39,412 nt of DNA from Singulisphaera sp. GP187 (GTDB taxonomy: Bacteria; Planctomycetota; Planctomycetia; Gemmatales; Gemmataceae). The stretch lies in assembly GCA_945905925.1 (NCBI GenBank), contig CAMDQN010000061.1, forward strand, positions 1 to 39,412. The letters are read 5' to 3'. The translations under genes and the position numbers were made by a program. This document shows, one piece after another, positions 7,731-16,638 of this stretch. The notes below the pieces were generated by a model. The model saw only the letters and a list, made by a program, of their open reading frames with translations. It was not told the origin of the DNA and did not search any database. Each line of letters starts with the position of its first letter. Within the stretch, counting starts at the first letter, position 1.

Positions 7731-8534
7731 ATGCGCCGCCTGTTGCTTCTGGTTGCCCTCGCGCTCGCGATTATCGCGGTGCCGGGGGTCGCACACGACA
7801 CCTGGGTTCAGACTAACACGCACATCGTCCGCACCGGTGACGCCGTTCACATCGATCTGCTCCTCGGCAACCACGGGAACGATCACCGCGACTTTAAGAT
7901 CGCCGGGAAACTCTCGGGCGAGTCCGTCGGAACGTTCGTCGTCGTGGCCCCAGACGGCAAGAGCTACGACCTCAAGCCCGACCTCACCGATGTGGGGTAC
8001 GCACCGAAGGAGGGTTTCCACACGGCGAAGTTCGCAACCGCGAAGGCCGGCTTGTACGTCGCGGCCCAGAGTTCCGACAGCGTCGTCAACCACGGCAAAC
8101 CGGTGCGGGCCGTGCGCAGCGCCAAGGTCTTCTTTCTCGCCTCGAACTCGCTGGACAAGGTGCCGAGTGACACGACCGGGTTCGACAAGCCGCTCGGTCA
8201 CAAGTTCGAACTGGTGCCGGAAGCGAACCCGGTCGCCCCGATGGGACCGGGGACCAAGATCAAGGTGAGGCTGCTTCTTAACGGAAAGCCGCTGGCCGGT
8301 GAGCGAGTGAGCTTCGTGCCACGCGGGGTCACGCTCAAGGAAGGGACGGACAACACCTACGAGCGCACCACGGACAAGGACGGGCGCGCCAGTTTCACGC
8401 CGAAGTCGGGCAACTACTACCTCGTTGTCGCGCACCACGTGACCGACGAGAAGAGCGAGAAGTACGAATCGACGAAGTACGCCGCGACGCTGACCGTGTT
8501 CGTGCCGGACAAGTGCCCCTGCTGCGACGAGTAG
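7731..8534 (+). CDS. DUF4198 family exported protein
   Basis: A 267-residue protein with a clear signal peptide (MRRLLLLVALALAIIAVPGVA, then HDTW). The mature N-terminus HDTWVQTNT is the hallmark of DUF4198 (NikM-related) proteins, which are often linked to metal ion uptake; the free His at position one is a potential metal ligand. Two Ig-like halves can be seen: the first with DGKSYDLKPD, the second with LLNGKPLAGERVSFVPRG and TDKDGRASFTPKSGNYYLVV. The C-terminus ends in CPCCDE, a cysteine cluster that could bind metal and is not part of the core domain. It lies 63 bases before the S15 hydrolase on the same strand. Family call is good; the metal link is inferred from the family and the residues, as no transporter is nearby. 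Confidence 0.82.
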   Translation: MRRLLLLVALALAIIAVPGVAHDTWVQTNTHIVRTGDAVHIDLLLGNHGNDHRDFKIAGKLSGESVGTFVVVAPDGKSYDLKPDLTDVGYAPKEGFHTAKFATAKAGLYVAAQSSDSVVNHGKPVRAVRSAKVFFLASNSLDKVPSDTTGFDKPLGHKFELVPEANPVAPMGPGTKIKVRLLLNGKPLAGERVSFVPRGVTLKEGTDNTYERTTDKDGRASFTPKSGNYYLVVAHHVTDEKSEKYESTKYAATLTVFVPDKCPCCDE

Positions 8535-8597
8535 CGCGTGAGTTGTTCGCGAAGCCGCAAGCGGCGACACTCCTGAATACCACCTTGAGACCAACCA

Positions 8598-10442
8598 ATG
8601 CACTCACGCGCACGACTCATCGCGTTCATCGGCTTCGTGCTTCTCCTCACGAGCGCGACCGGAGGCGCGCAGCAACCAAAAAGTGATCCGCGATTCGATC
8701 GCACCGAGTCAATGGTAACGATGCGCGACGGCAAGAAGCTGTACACCACGGTCCATGTGCCGAAGAACGCGAAAGGCCCACTCCCGATCATCCTGCTGCG
8801 GACGCCGTACGGCATCGACAACCGCGCGGAGAAAATGTTCCAGAACTACTTCAAAGAGATGATCGACGACGGCTACGCGTTCGCACTGCAAGACATCCGC
8901 GGGCGGTTCAAGTCGGAAGGCACATTCGTGATGACACGCCCGGCACGCGACCCGAAGAACCCAAAAGCTGTGGACGAAGCATCCGACACTTCGGACACAA
9001 TCGACTGGCTATTGAAGGAAGTGAAGGACAACAACGGGCGAGTCGGGATGCTCGGCGTGAGCTATCCGGGCTGGCTCGCGGCAGTCGCGATGCTCGACCC
9101 GCACCCGGCGCTGAAGGCGGTGTCCCCGCAAGCGTCACCGGTCGATATGTTCCTCGGCGACGACTTCCACCACAACGGCGCGTTCCGGCTCAGTTACGGC
9201 TTCGAGTACGTCGCCATGATGGAAACCGACAAGTCGAACTTCAACTTCAAGTTCGACAAGCACGACACCTACGAATGGTATCTGAAGCTCGGCGCGCTCT
9301 CCAACGTGAACCGCAATCACTTCAAGAACAAACTACCCACGTGGAACGACTTCGTTGCGCACCCGAACTACGACGCGTTCTGGAAAACGCAGTCGCTCGA
9401 ACCGCGGCTAACGAAGGTTACCGTACCGACGCTGAACGTGGCCGGGTGGTACGACCAGGAAGACTTTCGCGGCCCGCTGCGCATCTACGAATTGCTGGAG
9501 AAGCACGACGCGAAGAACCAGAACTTCCTCGTGGTCGGCCCGTGGAACCACGGCGGGTGGTCCGGCGGAAAGGCCGACAAACTCGGCCGCATCCCGTTCG
9601 ACTCCGCGACCGGCGAACACTTCCGCAAGGAGGTTCAGGCCCCGTTCTTCGCGCACTACTTGAAGGACGTGGGCAAGGATGCGCCGCCCGAAGCGCGGAT
9701 GTTCCAAACGGGTGCGAACAAGTGGGAGACCTACGACACGTGGCCGCCGAAGGGTGTCACGTCGCGAAAGCTCTACTTCCAGCAGAAGGGCAAGTTGAGT
9801 TTCGACCAACCGACAGAAGGCGGCACAGACTCCGACGAGTACGTCTCCGACCCCGCGAACCCGGTGCCGTACCGCCCGCGCCCGGTGCGCCCGACCTACC
9901 CCGGCCCGGAGTGGCCCGAATGGATGGTGCAGGATCAGCGGTTCACGCACGGGCGCCCGGACGTGTTGAGTTACGAGTCGGAACCACTCGCCGAAGACGT
10001 GATCGTGGCAGGATCGATGAAAGTGAAGTTGTTCGGTTCCACATCGGGCACCGATTGCGACTGGATCGTGCGGCTGATTGACGTGTACCCCGACGACTAC
10101 AAGAAGAACCCGGAGTTAGCCGGTTCGCAACTGCTGATTGCCGGCGAACCGGTGCGGGCACGGTTCCGCAAGAGTCTGGAGAAACCCGAAGCCGTGAAGC
10201 CCGGCGCGGTGGAAGAGTACACGATTGACCTGAACTGGGGTCACCACCGGTTCCGCAAGGGCCACAAGATCATGGTTCAGGTGAGCAGTACGTGGTTCCC
10301 AGTGATCGACCGGAATCCTCAGAAGTTCGTGCCCAACATCTTCGAGGCAGAAGACACCGACTTCCAGAAGGCGACACAGAAGGTGTATCACACACCAAAG
10401 CAGGCATCGCACATCGTGCTGGATGTGCTGAAAGCGAAGTGA
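8598..10442 (+). CDS. Secreted CocE/NonD-type (S15) serine hydrolase
   Basis: A 614-residue alpha/beta hydrolase with an N-terminal signal peptide (hydrophobic 8-22, cleavage near GGAQQ). The nucleophile motif is GVSYPG with Ser155. Candidate acid and base of the triad are Asp286 in GWYDQED and His318 in GPWNHGGW, both in the order and spacing of the CocE/glutaryl-7-ACA acylase/X-Pro dipeptidyl-peptidase S15 family. The C-terminal third (from about residue 440) is the jelly-roll domain of this family, with YESEPLAEDVIVAGSMKVKL and GHRFRKGHKI-like strands. The length fits the family. It would cleave an amide or ester in the periplasm or outside; the natural substrate cannot be told. It may be co-transcribed with the DUF4198 gene. 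A hairpin immediately follows the stop. Confidence 0.9.
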   Translation: MHSRARLIAFIGFVLLLTSATGGAQQPKSDPRFDRTESMVTMRDGKKLYTTVHVPKNAKGPLPIILLRTPYGIDNRAEKMFQNYFKEMIDDGYAFALQDIRGRFKSEGTFVMTRPARDPKNPKAVDEASDTSDTIDWLLKEVKDNNGRVGMLGVSYPGWLAAVAMLDPHPALKAVSPQASPVDMFLGDDFHHNGAFRLSYGFEYVAMMETDKSNFNFKFDKHDTYEWYLKLGALSNVNRNHFKNKLPTWNDFVAHPNYDAFWKTQSLEPRLTKVTVPTLNVAGWYDQEDFRGPLRIYELLEKHDAKNQNFLVVGPWNHGGWSGGKADKLGRIPFDSATGEHFRKEVQAPFFAHYLKDVGKDAPPEARMFQTGANKWETYDTWPPKGVTSRKLYFQQKGKLSFDQPTEGGTDSDEYVSDPANPVPYRPRPVRPTYPGPEWPEWMVQDQRFTHGRPDVLSYESEPLAEDVIVAGSMKVKLFGSTSGTDCDWIVRLIDVYPDDYKKNPELAGSQLLIAGEPVRARFRKSLEKPEAVKPGAVEEYTIDLNWGHHRFRKGHKIMVQVSSTWFPVIDRNPQKFVPNIFEAEDTDFQKATQKVYHTPKQASHIVLDVLKAK

Positions 10443-10458
10443 AGCCGCTCGCGGCTTC
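10441..10458. terminator. Short hairpin at the S15/sbcC convergent junction
   Basis: GAAGCCGC at 10441-10448 pairs with GCGGCTTC at 10451-10458, overlapping the TGA stop of the S15 gene. It sits in the 26 bases between two convergent genes, so it could end transcripts from either side. There is no T-tract. Confidence 0.45.
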
Positions 10459-10468
10459 GCACATGGCT

Positions 10469-13400
10469 CTAGCGATCAACCCTGCTCACCTTCGTCGCCC
10501 CATCCTGAAGCTCAAACCTATAGCCATCGGGGAATGCATCCGCAAACTCCTCCTGGTGCGAAACCAAGAGGATGCAATGCAAGTGTCCTCGCAGGTTCTG
10601 CAATTCCTGAATCATCACCTGACGGCCGGCGCGGTCGAGACAGCCGAAGCCCTCGTCGATGATGACGCTCTCGATCGGCCGGTGCTGTTTGCTCGCGTAC
10701 TGCCCGATGCCAAGCGCCAGCGCGACCGCCACGCGGAACCGCTGACTGCCGCTGAGGAACGCGACGTTGATCGCGCCTCCGCCCGCAACCCGACTCGCGC
10801 ATTCGAGATCGAGCGCCTTGTCGGTGCCGGCTTCCGCTTCCACGAGCCGCATGAAGAGTTGCCCGCCGCTCAAACGGTCTAACACCGCGTTCGCGTAATC
10901 CACGATCTGGCGCTCGGCCTGCCTCACCAAGTGGCGCTGAAGCCGGTCGCGGCCGAGCAGTTCCGCGAGCGTCTTGTGCCGGTTGTGTTCCGCGTCCACG
11001 GCCTTGAAACGCTCGCCGAGTTCGTACCGCTGCTGCCGGTAGCCGTCGAGGATGCGCTTGCGACCCTGCGCGTCGAGCAGTTCCTTGTTGCGTGTGTCGA
11101 GTTCCTTGCGTGCGGTGTTCGCTTCGGCTCGCACGTCGTCCGGGGAACGGCGTTCTTCTACCGGGAACGCATCGGCTTCGGCAACGAGTTGCGAAATCTC
11201 CGCGCGGAGCGGGTCGAGTCCGCCGCGTGCCGCCTGTAGTTGCGTGAACTTTGCCTCGGTACCCCTGTTGATCAGAACATCGAGTTCGTCCTGCCACTTG
11301 GCGCGATCGTTTAGCCCGGCAGATTCGAGTGGCTTCTGCCACGCGACCGGAAGTGTTTTCTTCGCGCGGTCGATGGTCTCCGCGCTCTGCTTGCGGCTCG
11401 CCTCTTCGAGGTTCAGTTTCCCGGCGATCTCGGTCAACTCGCGATCCGCTTCGCTAAGAGCGCGCTGGTAGCGTTCAGTTTCAAATTCGGTCGTGGCGAT
11501 TTCTTTCTTTCGCGCTACGATCGCCGCAGTAACGCTCTTGTCCTCGCTCAACTTGGACACATGCTCCTGCCGAAGGGTCGCTGGGTCGCCGCCGGGCAAG
11601 CTATTCTGCGCGCGCGTCAATCGCTCGCGCGCGGAATCGAGCTTCACGCGCAACACCTCAACCTTCTTGGCCTCGACTTGAGCAGCCTTCAACTTGCGAT
11701 TGGTCGTGTCGATGCCGCGTGCCTCGTCGTTGAGCGTCGCAAGGTCTTGCCGGTTCGGATACGTGACCACCGACCAGTCCGACGGCTCCGACGTGCCGAG
11801 TTTGCGTTTGAACTCATCGGGCAGCGCGAAGTACGTTTGTCGGCACGCTTCGGTGAGTCGCTTGATGTCGGTCGCGGCATGCTTAACCGTGGCGAGCGAG
11901 GCCATGTAGTCGTCGCGCATCTTGCCGAGGCGGTCTCGGAACGTCGTCTCCTTCGCAGTGAGTTCGTCTTGGAGTTTGCGAGCCTTCTCGGCTTCGGCGA
12001 TGAGCGTCTTGAGTTTGTCGTCGGTCTTCTTCGCGTCGGCCTCGCGAGTCTTCTTCTCGTCGGCGAAGTGTTCTGGCGTGAGTTGCTGGCCGCACGCGCG
12101 GCACTTGGTCTGGCCGGTCATTGTCGTGAACTCGTTGGCGAGTTCACCCGCCTGCCGCGCCAGAGCGCGCGTCTCGGCCATCGCCTCATCCTTCGCCGCG
12201 CGGTCCTCGCGTGCGGCCTTCGCATCGCCTTCGAGCCGCGTGAACTCTTCCTTCGCCTTCACTCCGTCGGACTTGATTTGCGCCTCGTCCGCTTTGGATT
12301 GTTTTTCGGTCGTAACCGCCTTGGTGAGTTCGGAGCGGTCCTGGTGAAGCCGATCGAGTATCGCGACGTGTTGAGCCAACAGCGCGCGGCGCTCGTGTTC
12401 GCTCTGGAACTTCCGAACGGCCGAATCCGGGTCCGCAGGGAACGGTTGGAGTTCCGCTTCGAGTCGCGAGACCTCCGCCTCCGCATCCTCGACCTGTTTC
12501 ACTTTCTCCAACACGCTCGCCAGTTCGCGCAACCGCGTTTCGAGAAGCCCCTTCGTGGATTCGTCCTCACCTTGCGTTTGCTTGAGCGCGGTGAGTTTGT
12601 TGCGACCCTGCAGAAGTGTGTTCTCGGTCTTGCGGCGCGTGCCCGAAACGTTGTCGCGGTTCTGCGTCAACATCCCGGTGTTACGCTCAGACGCACCCAC
12701 ACGCCCACGCTCGGTGACGATGGTGGTGACCGCGGGGAGCACGTCGCGAAGTTCGCGCAGTCGCGTGTGGTCGATCTCGATTGCGAGCGCCGTTCCGAGT
12801 AACTTCTCCGCGTCCGCGAGCTTCGCCCGCACCCCGCCAAGCTTCTGCTGTGTGTCGGTCCAGCGCCGCGCGCGAAGTTCGAGCGCGTTCAAAGCGTCGA
12901 TGCGTGCTTGCGTGTTCGTGCGGCCCTCCTCCGCGACAGCGATGCGATCTTCCACCCCCACGTACTCTTCCTCGCTGACCTCCGTCATGTTCACGAGTTG
13001 ATTCGTAATGCCTTCGAGTTCGCTCTTGAGCGCGCGGCGTTTCTCGTCCGCTTTGCCGTGCAACTTCTGGTAGCGTTCGAGGTCCACGATGCGGGCGAGA
13101 ACCCCGGCGCGCCCAGCCGGCGTGCTGTCGAGGAGCTTTTCGGACTTGCCTTGCAGCAACAACACCGACGATGTGAACGTTTCGTAGTCGAGGCCGATCT
13201 TGTCTTTCACCCAGGCATCGAACTCTTTCTTGTACTCGGTGCCCTGAACCGCCTCCCACGTCTCGCCCGCAATCTCGCTGTTAGTGAACCTCAGCACCTG
13301 CTGCGTACTCTTGATCGTCCCGGTTGGCTGCCGGCGCACGGTGCGCTTGATGCGGTACAGTTGCTTTTCGCTGGCGAAGTCGAACTCGACGTTAAGCGTG

Positions 13401-13609
13401 TTCGCCTCCTTGTTAATCAACTCCGCAGCGCTCTGACTGCCTCCGCGGTGGTGGCCGAACAGTGCGTAGGTCACCGCGTCGAAGATGCTCGACTTGCCGC
13501 TGCCGTTGCTGCCCGAGAGCATCCACAGCGGCGACCCGTCGAACCTGATCTCCTGCGCGTCCTTGTAGGACAAGAAGCCGGACAGTTTGACTCGTTGCGG
13601 GATCATCAA
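10469..13609 (-). CDS. sbcC: DNA double-strand break nuclease complex ATPase SbcC (Rad50-like)
   Basis: A 1046-residue SMC-type ATPase that works with SbcD to open and cut DNA ends and hairpins. The head begins with IPQRVKLSGFLSY and Walker A GSNGSGKSS (33-41), followed by the Q-loop region VLLLQGKSEKLLDS. Long charged coiled coils flank a zinc hook CRAC at 503-506, almost exactly in the middle, which is where two SbcC molecules dimerise. The C-terminal head has the ABC signature LSGSQRFRVA (952-961) and Walker B SVIIDEGFG (about 981-989), with the family's Asp-Glu pair. Start is the first of two ATGs, with AAAGG six bases upstream. It follows sbcD after 37 bases, so the two form an operon. 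Length and order match the family fully. Confidence 0.96.
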   Translation of the reverse strand: MMIPQRVKLSGFLSYKDAQEIRFDGSPLWMLSGSNGSGKSSIFDAVTYALFGHHRGGSQSAAELINKEANTLNVEFDFASEKQLYRIKRTVRRQPTGTIKSTQQVLRFTNSEIAGETWEAVQGTEYKKEFDAWVKDKIGLDYETFTSSVLLLQGKSEKLLDSTPAGRAGVLARIVDLERYQKLHGKADEKRRALKSELEGITNQLVNMTEVSEEEYVGVEDRIAVAEEGRTNTQARIDALNALELRARRWTDTQQKLGGVRAKLADAEKLLGTALAIEIDHTRLRELRDVLPAVTTIVTERGRVGASERNTGMLTQNRDNVSGTRRKTENTLLQGRNKLTALKQTQGEDESTKGLLETRLRELASVLEKVKQVEDAEAEVSRLEAELQPFPADPDSAVRKFQSEHERRALLAQHVAILDRLHQDRSELTKAVTTEKQSKADEAQIKSDGVKAKEEFTRLEGDAKAAREDRAAKDEAMAETRALARQAGELANEFTTMTGQTKCRACGQQLTPEHFADEKKTREADAKKTDDKLKTLIAEAEKARKLQDELTAKETTFRDRLGKMRDDYMASLATVKHAATDIKRLTEACRQTYFALPDEFKRKLGTSEPSDWSVVTYPNRQDLATLNDEARGIDTTNRKLKAAQVEAKKVEVLRVKLDSARERLTRAQNSLPGGDPATLRQEHVSKLSEDKSVTAAIVARKKEIATTEFETERYQRALSEADRELTEIAGKLNLEEASRKQSAETIDRAKKTLPVAWQKPLESAGLNDRAKWQDELDVLINRGTEAKFTQLQAARGGLDPLRAEISQLVAEADAFPVEERRSPDDVRAEANTARKELDTRNKELLDAQGRKRILDGYRQQRYELGERFKAVDAEHNRHKTLAELLGRDRLQRHLVRQAERQIVDYANAVLDRLSGGQLFMRLVEAEAGTDKALDLECASRVAGGGAINVAFLSGSQRFRVAVALALGIGQYASKQHRPIESVIIDEGFGCLDRAGRQVMIQELQNLRGHLHCILLVSHQEEFADAFPDGYRFELQDGATKVSRVDR

Positions 13610-13646
13610 CGACCTTTCTCGCTCCCGTTCGGGGCGCGGCTAACTG

Positions 13647-14876
13647 TCACTCCATGTCCTTGAGCAGTCCGGCGGCGATCTTCAGGATCGCGGCACGCTC
13701 GGCCTCGTCGTGCTGAATCAGTTCCTGACTCAGGTAGTCAGTGACCGTTTCGTTGAAGCCCTTCCCACCTCCTGCCGTGGGGTTCACCAATGAGGGGCCG
13801 AGCGCACCGGTTTCCTTCCAGTCGCGTGCGTACCATCTCGGAAAGATGCGGTCCAAGTCGCGCAACACATCCTCCAACTGATCCTTGCCCGCAGTGTAGC
13901 GGATTTGCAGGTTCACGAGGTCGTCGTTCGCGTTCGGGTACTCCTGCTTCAAACGCGGAATGTCTACGCTCGGGTCCAGCACCACGACTTCGTAGATCGG
14001 CGTCGCGGGCAGCGGAAGTACCACCGGTTCTCCGTTCCGCCCGTCGGGACCGATCTCGACCAAAACGACGCCTTTTTGGTCGCCTTGCTCGCCGAGGTCC
14101 ATGCGCTCGATGCTACCGGAGTACCGCACGTGCGTCGCGCCCAACCACTGCGGCTTGTGAATGTGGCCGAGGGCGGCGTAGTCAAACTGCTCCGTCAATT
14201 CCGCGCCTTCGATCACAACGTCTTCTTCCGTGGTGATACGGAATAGGCTCGGACCGATGTTCGACCCATGAACGTGAACGTGCGCGCCCAGCACCGCCGG
14301 CGCCTTGAGATCGTACTTCGGGTGTGCTCGAATATCGCGTAACGCATCGGCCCACGCCGCGACGAGCAGGTTGTTCTTCTCTTCCGGGCTGCCGTACTTG
14401 AGACCAGTTTCGCCCTTCAGGAAGCGGTGCGGCGTCGGGTACGGCATCAGCACGAACTGTACCGGGAACCCACCCATCCGGTCTTCGAGCCTAACGAACG
14501 TGGGATCAGCCGCGAGGTACAACCGGCCAGGTGGCACCGTTTCGCCAGCACGCCCGACCGTCGGCGCGGCGAGCGACATCGCGCTACACAGCGTCTGGCA
14601 GAAGTTCTCGTTGTCGTGGTTGCCAGTGAGCGTGAGAATCGTGCCGCCGGTTTCGAGGAACTCGCGGAACACGTCCTGCCAGTGGCGGATGGTTTCGCGC
14701 AGTCCGTCGGGGCGCGCAAGTTCGCTGAACAAATCACCCGCGACGAGTAGCACATCCACGTTTTCGTGCTTGCAGTAGTTGGCGACGCGCTCGACCGCGA
14801 CACGGAGGTCGTTAGTGCGGTCGATCCGGCCGAGGCGGTCGCCGAGGTGCCAGTCCGCGGTATGGAGGATTCGCAT
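13647..14876 (-). CDS. sbcD: DNA double-strand break nuclease SbcD (Mre11-like)
   Basis: A 409-residue metallophosphoesterase, nuclease partner of SbcC. The frame is open far upstream, but the family's N-terminus MRILHTADWHLG fixes the start at 14876. The phosphoesterase motifs appear in order: DWH (Asp8, His10), GDLF, GNHDNENF, GAHVHVHGSN and GHIHKPQ; these supply the two-metal site. After about residue 260 comes the capping domain with VRYSGSIERMDLGEQGDQKG, which is typical of SbcD. The C-terminal tail (FNETVTDYLSQELIQHDE onward, shown in part) is helical and should contact the SbcC coiled-coil base. It is the first gene of the sbcD-sbcC operon and diverges from the porin gene across 132 bases. 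Confidence 0.95.
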   Translation of the reverse strand: MRILHTADWHLGDRLGRIDRTNDLRVAVERVANYCKHENVDVLLVAGDLFSELARPDGLRETIRHWQDVFREFLETGGTILTLTGNHDNENFCQTLCSAMSLAAPTVGRAGETVPPGRLYLAADPTFVRLEDRMGGFPVQFVLMPYPTPHRFLKGETGLKYGSPEEKNNLLVAAWADALRDIRAHPKYDLKAPAVLGAHVHVHGSNIGPSLFRITTEEDVVIEGAELTEQFDYAALGHIHKPQWLGATHVRYSGSIERMDLGEQGDQKGVVLVEIGPDGRNGEPVVLPLPATPIYEVVVLDPSVDIPRLKQEYPNANDDLVNLQIRYTAGKDQLEDVLRDLDRIFPRWYARDWKETGALGPSLVNPTAGGGKGFNETVTDYLSQELIQHDEAERAAILKIAAGLLKDME

Positions 14877-15008
14877 TCGCTTATTGTGCCGGGGAGACGC
14901 GGGTCGCGAAAGGTCAGATGCGCCGCGCGGCGTAACGGCGCACAATTCGCATTGACCCTTCACGATGTAACCGTTAAGCACCTGAAAACGTCCACGGAAG
15001 CTCATCAG

Positions 15009-16376
15009 ATGCCGGACCGCCGCAGGTCGTGTTTGTGCTTGCTCGCGCTGTTGGCATGCGCGCTGTCCGCGCGCACACAGGAACCGCCACCCCTTGTTCC
15101 GTTGGTCCTGCCCGCCTTGGTGGCAGAAGGCGAAGTACCCGCACCGCCGGCAGACCCGCTCACCGAGTTGATGAAACGCGTCACGAATCTCGAAAGCGAA
15201 CTGAAGAAGTCGAAGCAGAAGGCCGTGGACGCCGGGAAGAAACCGACGATCAACTGGATGATGCAGATCCAGGCGGATTCGGTCTGGTCCAACCAGGACG
15301 AGGCGAACCGCGCCGCGGTCGGGAGCCTGCCGGACGGCAGCGCCATTCGCCGCGCCCGGTTCGGAATGTTCGGCGACTACGGACCGCTCGAATACCGGAT
15401 CGCGATGGACTTCGCGCTCGCCGGACGCCCGTCGTTCATCGACGTGTTCATCGGGCTGAACGACGTGCCCGGGTTGGGGCGTGTCCGCGTCGGGCACTTC
15501 TTCGAGCCGTTCAGTTTGGAGCAGTACAGTCAGAACCGGTTCGTCACGTTTCTGGAGCGATCGCTGCCCACGGAACCGATCGCCCCGGGCCGCAACTTCG
15601 GGTTGATGGCGAACAACACGTTCGCGGACGAGAGCGGGACCTGGGCGATCGGGGTGTTCCGCACCGACAGCGACTCGTTCGGAGAAGACGCCGGCAACGA
15701 CTTCCGCAGCGCGGTCACCGGGCGCGCGACATACCTCGCGTGGTACGACGAGGCGACCGCGGGCCGCGACCTTCTGCACTTGGGGGTCGCGTACTCCGCA
15801 CGCGCCACGAAGAACGACCAGGTGCGGTTCGCGGTGCGCCCCGAGGTGCGCCTCGGGGCCACCGAGCCGAACATCCCGAACTTCGTGGACACCGGCCGCA
15901 TCCCCGCGACCTTCTACCAACTCGTTGGGATCGAATCGCTGCTCGTTCGCGGGCCGTTCTCGGCGCAATCGGAGTACGTCCTCGTGCCGCTCGACACGAA
16001 GAGCAGCGGCGCGGTTTACTTCCAGTCGTGGTACATCATGGGCAGCGTCTTCCTCACTGGGGAGAACCGGGCGTACCGGCGGAGCACCGGCACGCTGGAA
16101 CGGATCTTACCTCGGCGCGACTTCATCCGACCCGACACGCGCTCGATCGGGTGTGGCCCTGGCGCGTGGGAACTGGCTGTGCGGATCTCGCACCTCGACC
16201 TCAACAACGGCGACATTCGCGGCGGGCGGCTCACCGACCTCACCGTCGGGCTGAACTGGTACCTGAACCCGTACACACGCCTCACCGCGAACTACATCCG
16301 CGCGTTCCAGACGCCGCGCACGGGGCCAGAAGGCACCGCCGACTTCTACGGCATCCGCGTGAACTTCGACTTCTAG
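15009..16376 (+). CDS. Phosphate-selective porin O/P-type outer membrane protein
   Basis: A 455-residue protein. The ATG at 15009, preceded by GGAAG, gives a signal peptide (CLCLLALLACALSART) with cleavage before QEPP; frames opening further upstream lack this. A Pro-rich linker is followed by a short coiled coil (LTELMKRVTNLESELKKSKQ, about 48-67), the usual trimer-forming stalk of OprO/OprP-type porins. The barrel begins at IQADSVWSNQD and shows alternating beta strands such as IRRARFGMFGDYGPLEYRIAMDF (given here as RRARFGMFGDYG) and DVFIGLNDVPGLGRVRVGHF. It ends in a typical outer-membrane strand with terminal Phe (GIRVNFDF). Planctomycetes encode many of these; substrate could be phosphate, pyrophosphate or something else. 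It is followed by a paired palindrome and then the sulfatase gene. Confidence 0.88.
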   Translation: MPDRRRSCLCLLALLACALSARTQEPPPLVPLVLPALVAEGEVPAPPADPLTELMKRVTNLESELKKSKQKAVDAGKKPTINWMMQIQADSVWSNQDEANRAAVGSLPDGSAIRRARFGMFGDYGPLEYRIAMDFALAGRPSFIDVFIGLNDVPGLGRVRVGHFFEPFSLEQYSQNRFVTFLERSLPTEPIAPGRNFGLMANNTFADESGTWAIGVFRTDSDSFGEDAGNDFRSAVTGRATYLAWYDEATAGRDLLHLGVAYSARATKNDQVRFAVRPEVRLGATEPNIPNFVDTGRIPATFYQLVGIESLLVRGPFSAQSEYVLVPLDTKSSGAVYFQSWYIMGSVFLTGENRAYRRSTGTLERILPRRDFIRPDTRSIGCGPGAWELAVRISHLDLNNGDIRGGRLTDLTVGLNWYLNPYTRLTANYIRAFQTPRTGPEGTADFYGIRVNFDF

Positions 16377-16402
16377 GCGCGTTCAGGAATGGTGTAGCGG
16401 TT

Positions 16403-16472
16403 GGTTTTCGTAGGGTGGGCATCGCCCACCATGCCTTTGAAAGACGGTGGGCAGTGCCCACCTTACGAAAAC
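16403..16472. repeat. Paired palindrome, REP/BIME-like
   Basis: Arms of 28 bases at 16403-16430 and 16445-16472 are inverted copies with 25 of 28 matching. Each arm is itself a palindrome: GGTGGGC-ATC-GCCCACC at 16414-16430 and GGTGGGC-AGT... at 16446-16462. The left palindrome is preceded directly by GTAG, and the right one (minus strand) by GTAA, the arrangement of REP sequences with a GTAG foot. It lies between the porin and sulfatase genes. Confidence 0.8.
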
Positions 16473-16638
16473 CGCGACGCATTTCCCAAATGCTGCTCGA
16501 ATCACGTCGCGAACTCTCCGCATCAAAGCAGAACGGCGGACTACGCCATCAGTGTCCGCGCGCCGGTTCGGCGCGAGACGCCCCTGTCCCTTCTGAGCGC
16601 TTGCCCGCACAATGGCCAGAACCCCCGGAGGCTCTCCA

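Noticed and set aside
11561..12802. 413-codon plus-strand frame opposite sbcC
   Set aside because: It mirrors the coiled-coil codons of SbcC; no start signal or domain is visible.
14877..15968. Upstream extension of the sbcD frame to 15968
   Set aside because: It runs antisense through the porin gene, is Arg/Val-rich, and the true SbcD N-terminus MRILHTADWH starts at 14876.
16403..16472. CRISPR-like repeat unit
   Set aside because: There are only two inverted arms and no series of direct repeats with equal spacers.
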